Below are positions 25,792 to 36,579 of a DNA stretch of 64,000 bases, in pieces. Below the pieces are notes generated by a model. That model made no database searches. It was not told where the DNA came from and was given only the letters and a program-made list of their open reading frames with translations. Position numbers and translations under genes: made by a program. The DNA is taken from NCBI GenBank assembly GCA_015501055.1, contig JADNYV010000013.1:248001-312000 (forward strand). Reading direction: 5' to 3'. Source of the stretch: Mucidula mucida (taxonomy: Eukaryota; Basidiomycota; Agaricomycetes; Agaricales; Physalacriaceae). The first letter of the stretch is position 1. Every line of letters starts with the position of its first letter.

Positions 25792-28700
25792 ATGAATCCG
25801 ATGCCAGGTAGCGCGGCGCCGAAGAATGCCGATGGATTCAACGATGGTCATGGAGACAAACGCGATACCAAAGCGGCGCCGGCCAAGATATTGAATCGGG
25901 TCCCACGTATGTCTCTGACTTGTACGCCTGTTTTTCTGATGCTAAATGCCATTTTTTCGTGGATATAGGCGCCTGCGTAAGTCTGCCTCCTTGCACGCTC
26001 CTTTACACGTCTTGCTCATGCTCAATACCACCAAAAGAATTCCTGTCGCCGGCAGAAAATGCGCTGTGAGGGAGCAGATAATCCTCCTTGTAGACGTTGT
26101 CGGAATACGGGCCTTGAATGCCTATTTGAGAAGCCTTCACGCGAGGCGACACTCACCGGGGAAGCGGGTCTTGAGTTAGCATCTCCCGATCGGTTCATTT
26201 ACCGTGCATCTCATTACTATTTTCTCTCTTCTTCTTTCTAGGCGCATTCGTAGCCTCGAAGCACACGTCGTCGAGATCAGACACGGCCAGTCCGTGATCC
26301 TCAACCAGCTAGCGGATATACAAGGTTTTTTGCGTATCCCACCCATGCATCAACGGCCTCCCCCCGAGTTCATGCCACCTGGCTTCCAGCAATCGCCCGT
26401 GATGCAGTCGCCCGGTGCGCCAACGCCGACCTCAGTTCACTCCGAAGGCCAGCCACCCAACATTGTAGGCGGGCCGCCCACCTATGCCCGCGGGCCGGGA
26501 ACTAACACTCCTGGTGGTTCACGACCAAGGTACCCACCTGTTGGAGGACCACTCCCTGGTGGTCCACCGCCCCCGGGCAGCGAATATGCAAATCCCCCTC
26601 CACCTCCCCCACAACAGCAGATTGGGCCTCCAAGTATGTTTGCACCTCCGCCTGGGCCCTACCCCGGCTTCCCGCCACAAAGTAATGTCCTACCGCCATT
26701 TTCAACCTTGCAGGCAATGGGTCAGCCTGGAGCAGTCCCACAGCAACAGCCTCCTGGGAATGTGTCCTCAGTTCGCTTCCAGCCATCCACGACTGGGAAA
26801 CGTCCGGCATCGAGCGGTGCTTCATCGGATGGTGAGGATGATAACGGGGAACTGCCTGCTTCAGGCCTCGTAGCTCCATGGGAAGTATTGCGGGGCTTGG
26901 CTGACGTCGCAATCGAGCGTGCAGCCAAGGTGAGCTTCCTCTGTCATCTTTCTCTTAATCTTTTTCTAACGGATCTTAGGAAAATGGCGACAGTGGCGAC
27001 AGTCGGCCCCGTACACCTGCCGATGGGGAAAGACCCGCAAAGAGGCGCAAAGTGCGGCACAAAACGTCCCGGATCATGACTTTTCCAGATGGTAGGATTC
27101 TGCTTCCTTTCAGGTCGTTGTTTACTGATTTCTGCGCAGTGGTCTCCAAAAATATCATTACAGAAGCCGAAGCTCGAGATTTGTTCAGGATGTGAATATC
27201 TCAGTCTCTTCATCCCACCCTCAACTCAATTGTTTTCAGCTATTACCATGGGTGTTCCACATTTTTGTGCGTTTTTCTGCTCTCCCCACCAATTTTTTTC
27301 TTCAACGTGCTTCTGCAGACCCGTGTTCGACTCCAAGACAGACACCTTTGACGTGTTGCACGAACGATCTCCATTCGCTGTTAACGCCATCTGTATGGTG
27401 GCTGCGCGAGTACGAGACGGCGGTGGTCAGTCGTTCGAGATCTGACCCATCACCTGGCTAATGCTTTCAAGGTAAACCAAGTGAGACATACTTGAGGTGC
27501 CTTGAAGAAGTGCAGGCGATATCGTGCGCAACGCTTTTCGTTCCTGTATCAAAGGTGGAAGCTGTCCAATCCATGCGTCTGTTTTTCTTTTCTAATGTGA
27601 AAGAGTCTCACTAATTTACGACTAGTGTTGGTGTCTGGGTGGTCTGACAATGGCTGGTTGAGTGGGGGACATGCAGTCCGTATGGCACTGGAGTTATGTC
27701 GGTGATATTCATCTACGTTGAGTGCCCCTCTGACTGAAATATGCAGCGCTACACAAGGCGTGGCCAATGCTGCTGCAGCGCATCACCAACAACCAGGCCA
27801 ATGCTACTGACGATCGGGAACTGGTCGTAGCTAGCCGAACTTGGTTTACGTTGTATCTGTTCGAACACCAGTGAGTTTACCGACACGTGGTTATCATGAC
27901 CCTCACAACACATGCCAGACTATCATATGGAACAGGGCGACCTGCGATTCTAAAGGATGACGATAGCATCCGCAATTGCCGTCTTCTTCTACAGCATCCT
28001 CTCGCCATTGAGGATGACATGCGTTTAGTCTCCACGGTAGAGATGATGGCTCTCCGAGAAAGGCTGCACAATGCGCTGTCATTGACAGAAGGTCCGGTCC
28101 GCGAGCAAGACTTTGAGGAGCTAGGAAGAGCGGACCAAGCCTTCCAAGCGTGGTTCGCTACATGGGACGCGGCCTTTTCCCAAAAGTACGGAGACGCTGG
28201 TACGTACTCACCAACGTTTACCTATACACGCCACTAATCATGAATCTTAGCATTCTATAGGCAGAGTCTCAAGGTTCAACAATTGCACTCGGAGTTATTC
28301 CACAATGCTGTAGCTCTGAGAGGAATCAATGGTCCTGAGGATGTCGAGAAAATGCCTCCGCCGCAGAGAGAGGTGGCGATACGCTCGATCCATATTGCGA
28401 GGTCGAGCATTGATATCACTATCAATTCGCCGGCATACAAGGAAGGCCTCAAGTACGGTAAGCTTCTTCAATTTTTGGCTGCCCACCTGCATGATCTTGA
28501 CTCGATCATAGCTGTTCATTATACACATGCGACAGCAACGTTCACCGCATCCTTCCTCCTGCGTTTGGCTCGCCTATTGTATGGTTTAGGTTGTTTCATG
28601 GACGTCCATCTCATTAATCCTACAGCCCGAATGACTGTGATTTACAAGAGATTAAACACTTAGTAGAGCGACTCGCCGCCCTTATGGCTGAAGGTACGTC

Positions 28701-29167
28701 AACCATATCGTTTTCTTGCCACTATTCAACGTGATCATACAGTTCCGGGCAAGCGGTACGCGTTGACACTTCAGTTGATGCTCAAGCGATTTCAGACACG
28801 GAGGATGTCGACGTCGTCGGGCTCCTCGTCGCGGTCACCAACGTCGGGGAGGATGTCGCATCCTCAGCTCTCGATGATTATGGACGCCCCACCTGCGCCT
28901 GGTGCCGGAGCTCCAGGAGGAGGAGGTTACGTGTACTCGACGTACCCGGACGGCAGCGCGCCGCCTCCCGCGTACCAATACTCGCTACAGCCCGGTGAGG
29001 CTGACCACATCTGGCGCGGGCTCGGGATCCACGGGGCGACGGAGCAGGAACAGACGCCCGTGTGGATCTCTGACCAGTCTCTGGGCGGGCAGATGTTCAC
29101 GCAGCACGGGATGAATGCGTTTTTGCTGCCGACTGACTACCTCCCACCAGTTCCTCAAATCTGGTAG
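25792..29167 (+). CDS. Zn2Cys6 fungal-specific transcription factor
   Basis: Nuclear DNA-binding regulator. The zinc cluster is assembled from three exons: C41-x2-C44-x6-C51-x7-C59-x2-C62-x6-C69, reading RACNSCRRQKMRCEG, then PPCRRCRNTGLEC. It is followed by a short coiled-coil-like piece (IRSLEAHVVEIRHGQSVIL), a Pro/Gln-rich region at about 26330-26800, a basic stretch (PAKRRKVRHK), and a fungal_trans-type middle homology region. Recognisable parts of that region are VVSKNIITEAEARDLF, FVPVFDSKTDTFDVLHERSP, RTWFTLYLFEHQLSYGTGRP and QEIKHLVERLAALMAEV. It ends with TAG at 29165. About ten small introns were followed by eye and some exon joins in 27100-27800 are approximate. Target genes cannot be inferred. 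Confidence 0.88.
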
Positions 29168-29751
29168 TTTGCCGTTTTAATTAAATGTTTTCGTTTGTGA
29201 ATGGCTGATTTGATATTTAATAATTCAGATACTTATGATATGTATGGGGAGATGGGTTGTTTTTAATCGTTTTCGCTGTTTCTGTTTGTGATTGTGATTG
29301 TGATTTGAGTGTCTTCTTTTGTTGTCGTTCTGTTGTATGCTTTTGATGCACTATATGTGTTTTGACTTACGTGTGGTGGGAGGCTAAGTTGAGTAAATAA
29401 GTGGAACTTGAAGTCATGACAGCCTCGAGCTTCCTTTTGGAGGTGTCGGCGATGATATAATGCCTGATGTGCTTCGGAACCGTACAGCAGAAACCCCAAA
29501 TAATTGTCAACGACATTCTGGACGGTTCCGGAGCTGTATATATAGCAGTTGGCAGTTACAAGCAGAAGCAGAGCCAAAGCAGAGCGGGTGCAGAAAGAGC
29601 AGACAGGGTCGATCACATTGACAACAAGGGAAAACAAGGTGGGTGATCACCGTCTCTTGACTCTTTTTGACCATGAAGAACAACGGTCAAGGACACACAT
29701 TAACGGGTGCTGCAACCGTTGTGATTCTCATCTCATCTCACTTTCTCCACC
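29168..29751. other. Intergenic gap
   Basis: A T/G-rich 3' flank of the Zn2Cys6 gene, then the promoter of the next gene. No feature recognised. Confidence 0.4.
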
Positions 29752-31054
29752 ATGGCCACTGGTGCTAAGCATGGCAGAGACGATGATGCTCCGCCCAAGA
29801 TTGGCCCCGATAAATATCTACAAGTTTTTACACACAAATCACTCAGACGGCCAGGTGCTAGTCCCGCCGAGTTTGACGACAACGAGAGGCTTGGTGTGCT
29901 CGGACAGAAGGTCTTGGAAATGGCTGTCTTGGATGCGCTCATGGGCGAGCGGCCCATGCTCAGCGTGCCCGAGCTGGAGGTGAGCCACAACAAGGTTTCG
30001 GACTGACGGAATGTTGACGGAACTGCAGACACGAGTCCAAGACACTATTTCTTTCGAGAATATCAACGGATGGGTCAACAAGTACTCGATGCGCGAAAAG
30101 CTGCGGTGCCACCCCGACAAATTTGCGACGCTGACATCGCGCGAGGTGGGCGTCACTCTTATCGACATCCGGAACATGATATTGAGTCTTGTCAGGACAC
30201 CTGCAATCTCTTCAATGCCTACGTCGGCGCCGTCTTCACCGAGCAGGGACTCAGCGCTGTCAAGAACTGGGTCGAGTCACTCCTCGGGATGGAGCCGTCC
30301 AAGAAATTCAAGAGTCTGCCCTCCACGTCCCCGCAAGCCAGGTTCGAACGCTCAGTACCACAGCATATGACGTTCTCCCAACCGCCTCCTCCGCCTCCTG
30401 CTAATCTTCCGCAGATGGCCCCGATGCGGTCGCCTCCGCCTCCGCCTGCTCTCTCGGGCCCATCTTTCCAGTATAAGCCGTTCATGCGTCATAATCCAGC
30501 GCCTGCGCTTCCGCCTCCTCTTCAGCCGATGCGTACCATGCCACAGCCTCCGCCGCCGCCGCCGATGTTGTTCCAGCAGCCCCGTCCGAGCTTCCAACAG
30601 CCTCCCACGCCCTCCTTCCAACCATCATTCCAGCCATCACACGTCCCCACACCAAATGCCTTTACTCCCCCGTCCATGAGCAAGCCTCCGCCACCGCAGC
30701 AGAGCAATAAGCACACGCTTCCGCCGCCCCCTTACCAGGCCAAGCTGTCGACTCCGAATCCCATGGCTCCGGCTCAACCTGGACTCGCCTTTTTACCGCT
30801 TTTCAACCAGACTGCTGCTCAACGGCGAGTCAATGTTGAGTACAGAGCTGATTTTTCTGGGCCGCCGCACGCAGGAAAGTGGACTGTTACTTGTGTTGGT
30901 GAGTAGTTCTTTTCCGCATATCCATTTCATGAGTTTACTAAGTACTCTTCTTTTAGTTAATGGGATCGAGAAGGGTATGGGCTCGGGCGGCAATAAGCAG
31001 GTCGCTAAGGAAGAAGCCGCGCGCGCGGCGTACTACAGCATGGGCTGGAGTTAG
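29752..31054 (+). CDS. RNase III-fold plus dsRNA-binding protein, probably non-catalytic
   Basis: Four exons (introns 29980-30028, 30146-30195, 30899-30956) give 381 aa. Residues about 20-170 resemble an RNase III domain: YLQVFTHKSLRRPGA, then NERLGVLGQKVLEMAVLDAL and DTCNLFNAYVGAVFTEQG. A Pro/Gln-rich linker of about 150 residues follows, then a C-terminal dsRBD (VNVEYRADFSGPPHAGKW...GSGGNKQVAKEEAARAAYY). The catalytic signature NERLEFLGD is changed to NERLGVLGQ, and the second acidic pair is replaced by Asn. Only one of the four metal-binding acids (E45) remains. It may be a dsRNA-binding scaffold or an mL44-like ribosomal protein; there is no obvious mitochondrial presequence. Confidence 0.8.
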
Positions 31055-33092
31055 AATCCAGGGCGTGTTGTGTCTGCAAAGCAGTAGTAACTGTCAGCCC
31101 TTCAAAATGACGGTCAATCATTTAAATGGTATTGATCCTCATTTTGGCGAGCTGCCCGCTACTGCACTGCATCATCCGCTCTACCTCCCGCTACAGGGTG
31201 ACGACGCTCTCTCAAGACCACCACAATCATTCTCAACGCAAATAGGAGAGCATCGTCCTGCGTCGAGTGGTAGAGCGGATAGTCTTTAGTATCGAGTGCG
31301 TTGTGAGCGCTTCGATGTGTATTTGTATTTGTATCGTGCCGACTTTGGAAAGCGTTGAGGTCGATTGGGGAAGAGAAAGTCGACCTCAAGGCTTTTTGAT
31401 TGGGCTTCTACACTGCTGTTTGATCTTACATAGGCGAGTACTTGAGTGGACAAGGTCATGAAGCTACTCATTTGAGCTTTGAAATGAATTTGTGGCTCCT
31501 GCCGAGGCTGAGGCTGACACTCAGTTCCAGCGCGTAGTTCTCGGCTGGGGCTATCGAGTCTTAGCCTAACAATGAATATCCATGCCTTGTCCCCCATACA
31601 TAAGTGGATGTTGCCGATCCCGAAGGATTTTGTTGTTCTGCTGGAGGTACGGTAGAACGAGGGCTTTGGACTGACCCGTAGTGCAATCGCTTTTGACCAC
31701 CGCGACCCATTTGTCGTGGTGGTCGATTGGTCTTTGAGTATCACAGTGCCCACGCCCTCATGCACCATAACTCCACGGTTTCCACTCGTATTGCTCTCGC
31801 GCTCCACGTCCGCACCCGCATCCGCTTGCAGCCCGTCACATTTCCTCTTTGTCGCGTTTCTGCAGCCACACTTACACAGAGTGCATCCCAGCATCCATCA
31901 CTTTCGCGTCATGCGGCCACCGTCATTCTCATATGTGTCGCGTCCCCGAGACACAGAGCCAGAGCCGCATCCCTCTACCGGCACCCGCACTCGTCTCGTG
32001 GATAGCCATTCATGGGTTTGTTTGATGCGCCGTTACACTCCTTCTGATATATCATATGGATATCACAGCACACACACCCATTCCGCCTCTCAGCCTCAGA
32101 CTTTGCCATATCCGTGGTGCAAGCCACATGAATGCACTCCTACTTGTATGGGTATCACAGCTGTCTGCGTTTTCCTAGGACGGTCATGTTGAGGCCCTTA
32201 CCCATGCCCGCTGGCGCACTGGTACATCCCCTTCCCCTCTTCCTATGCTAACAAGAGAGCGCCACATCAAAAGTCCGAAGAGTGTGTTTGCCGCCCCAGT
32301 GTTGTTTGGATATCCCGGCATCTGACACTGTCTTTGGGTGTGTGCAAGTCGCGCGCCATTCCTTTTCGTCTCTATTGGCTCTGCCCATCTCCTCGGTACC
32401 GTTGTAGACCGTTGTCTGTTACAGCGCCTTTGCCAATTTGGCTTGGGTGGGCCTTCTAGTATAGTAGTATGCAAGCAGTAGTACATCATCGCGCGCATAC
32501 AATGCGATTTTGAACCCTTTCGCCGGCACCTACCGTTACTAGAAGAAGCTGAGCATAGGCAAATGCCGAAACCAGCCTTTGATCTGCCCAACTTGTTGAA
32601 CTTACTTGCCTCCCAATAGCGCGCAATTGGCTACTCCCTTCTCTGCTCGAATTTCCTTGGTTCAGACGTTGGCGGCGGCTTGTGGAGCTCACGTACATCC
32701 TTGTTGACGAGACGTCGCTTTCTATCAGAACCCCGTATTGTGTTGCACCGGTCGCTTTACCCAAGCTGACGCCATTGGTTAGAGAACATGACATGTGTCT
32801 TAGCGACCACCGTGGTTCCACCCACATGTGTTCGATGCGCACACGCAACGGAAGTGTCCTGATGCGGTTTCTTCTCTTTATCTCATTCTGGAAAGCTGCA
32901 CATGCGTGCCATTTCCCGCTCTACGCACACTCGACATTTCAATACGTATGCTTGTTCTGCTTCGCCGTTCGCCATGTGAATGCATCAGGTGGCGGAGTTG
33001 GCAAGCCTTATGATGTCGAGATGGAATGAAGCTTCGGGAGAAGGGACTCTTGGCTTTGATTCTCTTGGATATCACCCTCTGTTATACCCGCA
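31055..33092. other. 2-kb gap without a recognisable gene
   Basis: Pyrimidine-rich open frames exist on both strands (31716-32192 plus, 31286-31894 minus), but neither shows a domain, and they overlap each other. The right end is the promoter of the Vps62-domain gene. Confidence 0.4.
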
Positions 33093-34362
33093 ATGTTTGT
33101 CGGCACCAGCGCCGTTGTTCTCTCTTTGCTCGGTGTAGGCGCTTCTGCGATTGGTGCAGTCGTGGCGAAGCGAATTTCTCACGTCAAACGCGCCGCTCTG
33201 CCAGACTATGCTCTCATCTACGCTCCTTATGCTTATTTCTACTCCGGCGAAACCTACTGGGCGTCAGATATCACGGAACACCTTGAGCACACCACGCCAC
33301 AGGTTAGTGTCTGTCCAGCTTGACCAATGAGAAGTTTATGTCTGCAGATAAATTTCGCTCCCGTCGCCTCGACGCGGACTGTAGAGTCGTTGAACGCAGT
33401 CCCCACTGATGCTTATTTGACGTCGAATGATAACGTTGAGGACAACCCCGCCTGGCTCGTATCCGCCAACAACAAACCGGATTCATCAGGCTATTCCACC
33501 GCCCCGGCTACCATCATCGCTGTCCCAAAGTCTGATGGCATAGTAGATGTATTCTACTTTTACTTCTACTCATACAATCGCGGTATGTCTTCCATGCTAT
33601 CTGTCCCCTGCTCCGAGTCTCATCACGCAACCAGGCAACACAGTATTGGGAATCAGATTTGGCAATCACGTCGGCGACTGGGAACATTCGATGGTGCGCT
33701 TCGTGAACGGCGTGCCGCAGAACGTGTACCTCTCTGCGCACTCGGGCGGGACGTCGTATACGTACGACGCGATCGACAAGCTCGATGGCCGGCCAAAGGT
33801 GTACATCGCGACCGGGACGCACGCGAATTACGCGACCGCCGGGGAGCAGGATTACAGCCTGCCGTTTGGACTTCTACATGATACGACGGATGCGGGTACG
33901 CTGTGGGATGTGACGAAGAACTTTAGAGGGTTCTGGTATGACGGGTCGGCGTTCACGCCCGCTGAGGGAGCGGATATTGGGGGGGCCAAGCAGGAGGCGG
34001 AGGGTGTGTCGTGGCTTTCGTGGTTGGGTAAGTGGGGCGACCAGCAGTACCCCAACAGCGACGATCGCCAGTATGGCATCTTTGGGCAGTACCACTATGT
34101 TTCTGGACCTACTGGTGAGCGATTTCGTTGTCGCTTATCGTCATCATGAACTGTTCTGAAAAAACTTGAAGGTCCATTAGCGAAGAATCTGAACCGGGCG
34201 ACTGTCTGTGGTGGTGATGATTGTGATATCCAGACGTCGACTTTCGCGGCTGCTGCGGCTGTTGAGGGCGGATCTGACGGAGTGGTCTACGATGAGTATG
34301 CTGATGACTTTAACGCGTTCAAAGAGGACTTGATTGCGCGGAACGCGTCGTATCATGTATGA
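33093..34362 (+). CDS. Vps62-domain (DUF946-like) protein with N-terminal hydrophobic anchor
   Basis: Begins MFVGTSAVVLSLLGVGASAI, a signal peptide or membrane anchor. The body has the Vps62/DUF946 features YAPYAYFYSGETYWASDI, PATIIAVPKSDGIVDVFYFY, FGNHVGDWEHSMVRF, VYLSAHSGGTSYTYDAI, VYIATGTHANYATAGEQDY and FRGFWYDGSAF. Introns occur at about 33303-33347, 33582-33633 and 34113-34170. The stop is TGA at 34360. In yeast, Vps62 is linked to vacuolar sorting; the role in Agaricomycetes is unknown. No frame problems are seen. Confidence 0.86.
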
Positions 34363-34615
34363 GCCGTTTATCGGATAATGACTTAACGAAACATGAGTGT
34401 ATTATTCATCTAGTCGCGTGTGACGATAACTATTATTTGAACCAAGCTATAGCGGATGGCAAAACTTCGCACAGGTTACTCGATCATTGACCACCGCCGA
34501 GTTTTATGTATGATGCCAGATTATTTTGAGTGAGAGATAGCCAACAGTGCGCAAGCAGCGTCCACCTCAGCCGTGGTCTACTAGATGCTCTGAGGTTCTC
34601 TAAGGAGTACTTATT
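34363..34615. other. Gap between the Vps62-domain gene and the kinase break end
   Basis: Short unannotated stretch. Its right edge at 34615/34616 is the point where homology to the SRPK-like kinase stops abruptly. Confidence 0.5.
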
Positions 34616-34805
34616 CCAAGTCTGGTCGTGCCCAGCCATAGTCCCGCGATGCAGGCATGCCCAGTGCCTCGGACGCGAAGCTGTAGGTCTCGCCATTAGG
34701 ACCAATGGAAAAGTGCTGGTTAGAGCGGACTCCTGTCGTCAAAGGTCGGGTAGAAGCCGAGAATCGAGAAACAGTTGCTCGACGCAGGTAGTGGTTAAGG
34801 AACAT
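34616..34805 (-). pseudogene. N-terminal fragment of an SRPK-like kinase
   Basis: Minus-strand sequence encodes MFLNHYLRRATVSRF, then NQHFSIGPNGET and SEALGMPASRDYGWARPDL, equivalent to the first 60 or so codons of copy A. Homology stops at 34616, after which a stop codon follows within two codons. The fragment ends just where kinase copy B (21849) begins, and it lies downstream of the hypothetical gene at 35031-36255, the same order as in the copy-A block. Confidence 0.85.
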
Positions 34806-35030
34806 GAGCCCTAGGCTGCATGTATCAGGTGCTCTGCACCGCCGAGATCTATACTGAGTACTGTAGTATAGTGAGTCTATACTGAGGAACGGTTATCTTC
34901 CTCCTCGCTGAGTTTAGAGATCGCGATGATCGCCAGGCCATCAGTACAGTAATGTCTCAGAACTGAGGACTATATATATAACAAGAACAAAATACAAGTG
35001 TCGATTCGCCTAATCTTCTCTACCTTCTAC

Positions 35031-36255
35031 TTATCTCCGTCGACGTCGCTTCTTCTCAGACTCCCCTTGCGCTTTCTTCACCCTAGCAGGGAACCTTTGT
35101 TTCGCATGACCATACCAAGGGACAGTCTCGCGCTTCGCCTGGTTCGATACCTCCAGGACATCAAGAATAGGCATTAATTCCTCTTGAAGGATTCGCTCAA
35201 AATCCTCATCAGTCCACCGACAAGACCTCCACCGCTCAATGGCAGACAATCTCAAGGGGATCATAGACCCGTCCGGAAGGTCGAACTCGACGGTTTCGTA
35301 GTATGAACGCCATTTAGGATCTGACTCCTCGAGCAGTTTGAATTCGAACTTGTACCTGCGGTTCATGAACCAGCAGGATACCTGCTTGAATGTTCTGAGA
35401 AAGGCCACGGTAAATCTTTGTAGCGTTGTTTGTAGACAACAAGACGCACCGGTTGGTGAGCAAGGCTATTATAGCTATCCATCGGTCGGTAGGGCTGCGC
35501 GTAATATAGTCGAAAACCGCCTCGTGGAGAGTTTTGGCGGGTCCGGAGACTGGACTATTTTCTGTGGTTTTTATTTCGCTGGCAGCGACGATGGTCTTGT
35601 CGTATTCTGCGTGAACTCGAGCGGTCGTCTTCCTTCGAGTACCCCGCGATCGTGTTTGAGAGAATTTGAATGTTTTTGCGCTCCTTTTTTGAGGTGGCGG
35701 TGGCGAAGGTGAATAAGACGTCGTCGATACATCGTCCATGGAGTCGTCAGGCTCATCGGAAGGAGTACTCAGGTATCGAGGTCGAGGTGGCGGGGAAGGT
35801 GATGCGCTGTAAGCTATCGGTTCGGGTTCGTGTGTGGGTGTGGGTGTGCGGCGAACGAGGGGTATAGACGCATCGACTGCTGTTTCGACGAGCTCCGCTT
35901 TAGATGAAGAGTCAACTGATACGTCGGCTGGGTCTACGGAGTCTTTGCTGCGGAGCTCTTCAGGCAGCTGACAGATGCGACATTGGCGGTCGACACAGCT
36001 CGAACGCCACCTCGCTACAGAGACCACCTCCAGGAGGAATCCAGGATAGTGCCTGTTCATGTCGTCGAGGGCGTAGCTGTACTCCTCCAAGTACTTATCG
36101 AGGGAGCGTATGATGCACATATCGTTGATTAGATTGACGCATATGAGTTCCTTTGCGGTACTGCGGCCATGGGTGTGTCGGGAACACGGTGGACGATCCA
36201 TCGAGTTGGCTGCCAAATCGAATTTAAAGAACTCGCAGTCCATGGTGCTTGACAT
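35031..36255 (-). CDS. Hypothetical protein, Ser/Pro-rich middle and basic tail
   Basis: Family not recognised. One intron (35395-35449, GTGCGT donor) joins two exons into 389 aa. The N-terminal part (MSSTMDCEFFKFDLAANSM...) includes a Cys-containing segment CVDRQCRICQLPEEL. The middle is low-complexity (SPSPPPRPRYLSTPSDEP). The C-terminal part is conserved in a decayed copy at 9755-10440: RSPTDRWIAIIALLTNR, then WRSYYETVEFDLPDGSMI, LRLSAIERW, EELMPILDVLEV, and a final KKRRRRR that may direct nuclear entry. The reading frame is open throughout. It forms a duplicated unit with the SRPK-like kinase and TB2/DP1 genes. Confidence 0.72.
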
Positions 36256-36579
36256 AGTTGTTGGTGTGGAGTAGATAGAGGATATCGTCCTTTATGATGC
36301 GGATTCCTGGAAACACGGGACTCTTTCCAAGTGCTGTAGAAGATGATCGGCAAACACCGGTGGCGTCGAGTCGTGTGTTGTGGGTCTTTTCCCATCGCAG
36401 ACTAATGAGTGAGGCTGTGTGAGTACAAGGAGGCGCTCTGATTGAAAAGCGCGAAGAGCGATGTCAAATTTCGCCAGGCGACCAACTTCATGACGGTCTG
36501 GAGAACGAGATCAAAGTTTCTTGCCAAATTGGGAAGTCATACACTTGCTCCCGACCATCAACGTCGCCGGTCACCGACG
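36256..36579. other. Divergent promoter gap between the hypothetical gene and Sec3
   Basis: About 320 bp. An in-frame upstream ATG at 36442 could extend Sec3 by 46 codons, but the extension does not look like Sec3. No motif recognised. Confidence 0.4.

Noticed and set aside
26502..26912. 136-codon minus-strand frame opposite the Zn2Cys6 gene
   Set aside because: Shadow of the Pro-rich coding region; the sense strand has clear domain and intron support.
31286..32192. Overlapping open frames of 202 (minus) and 158 (plus) codons
   Set aside because: They face each other over the same bases, are pyrimidine-rich and show no protein family features.
36442..36579. Upstream in-frame ATG extending Sec3 by 46 residues
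   Set aside because: The extra residues do not resemble the start of Sec3. The ATG at 36580 gives the usual compact beginning before RPKIIESVFSRRN.
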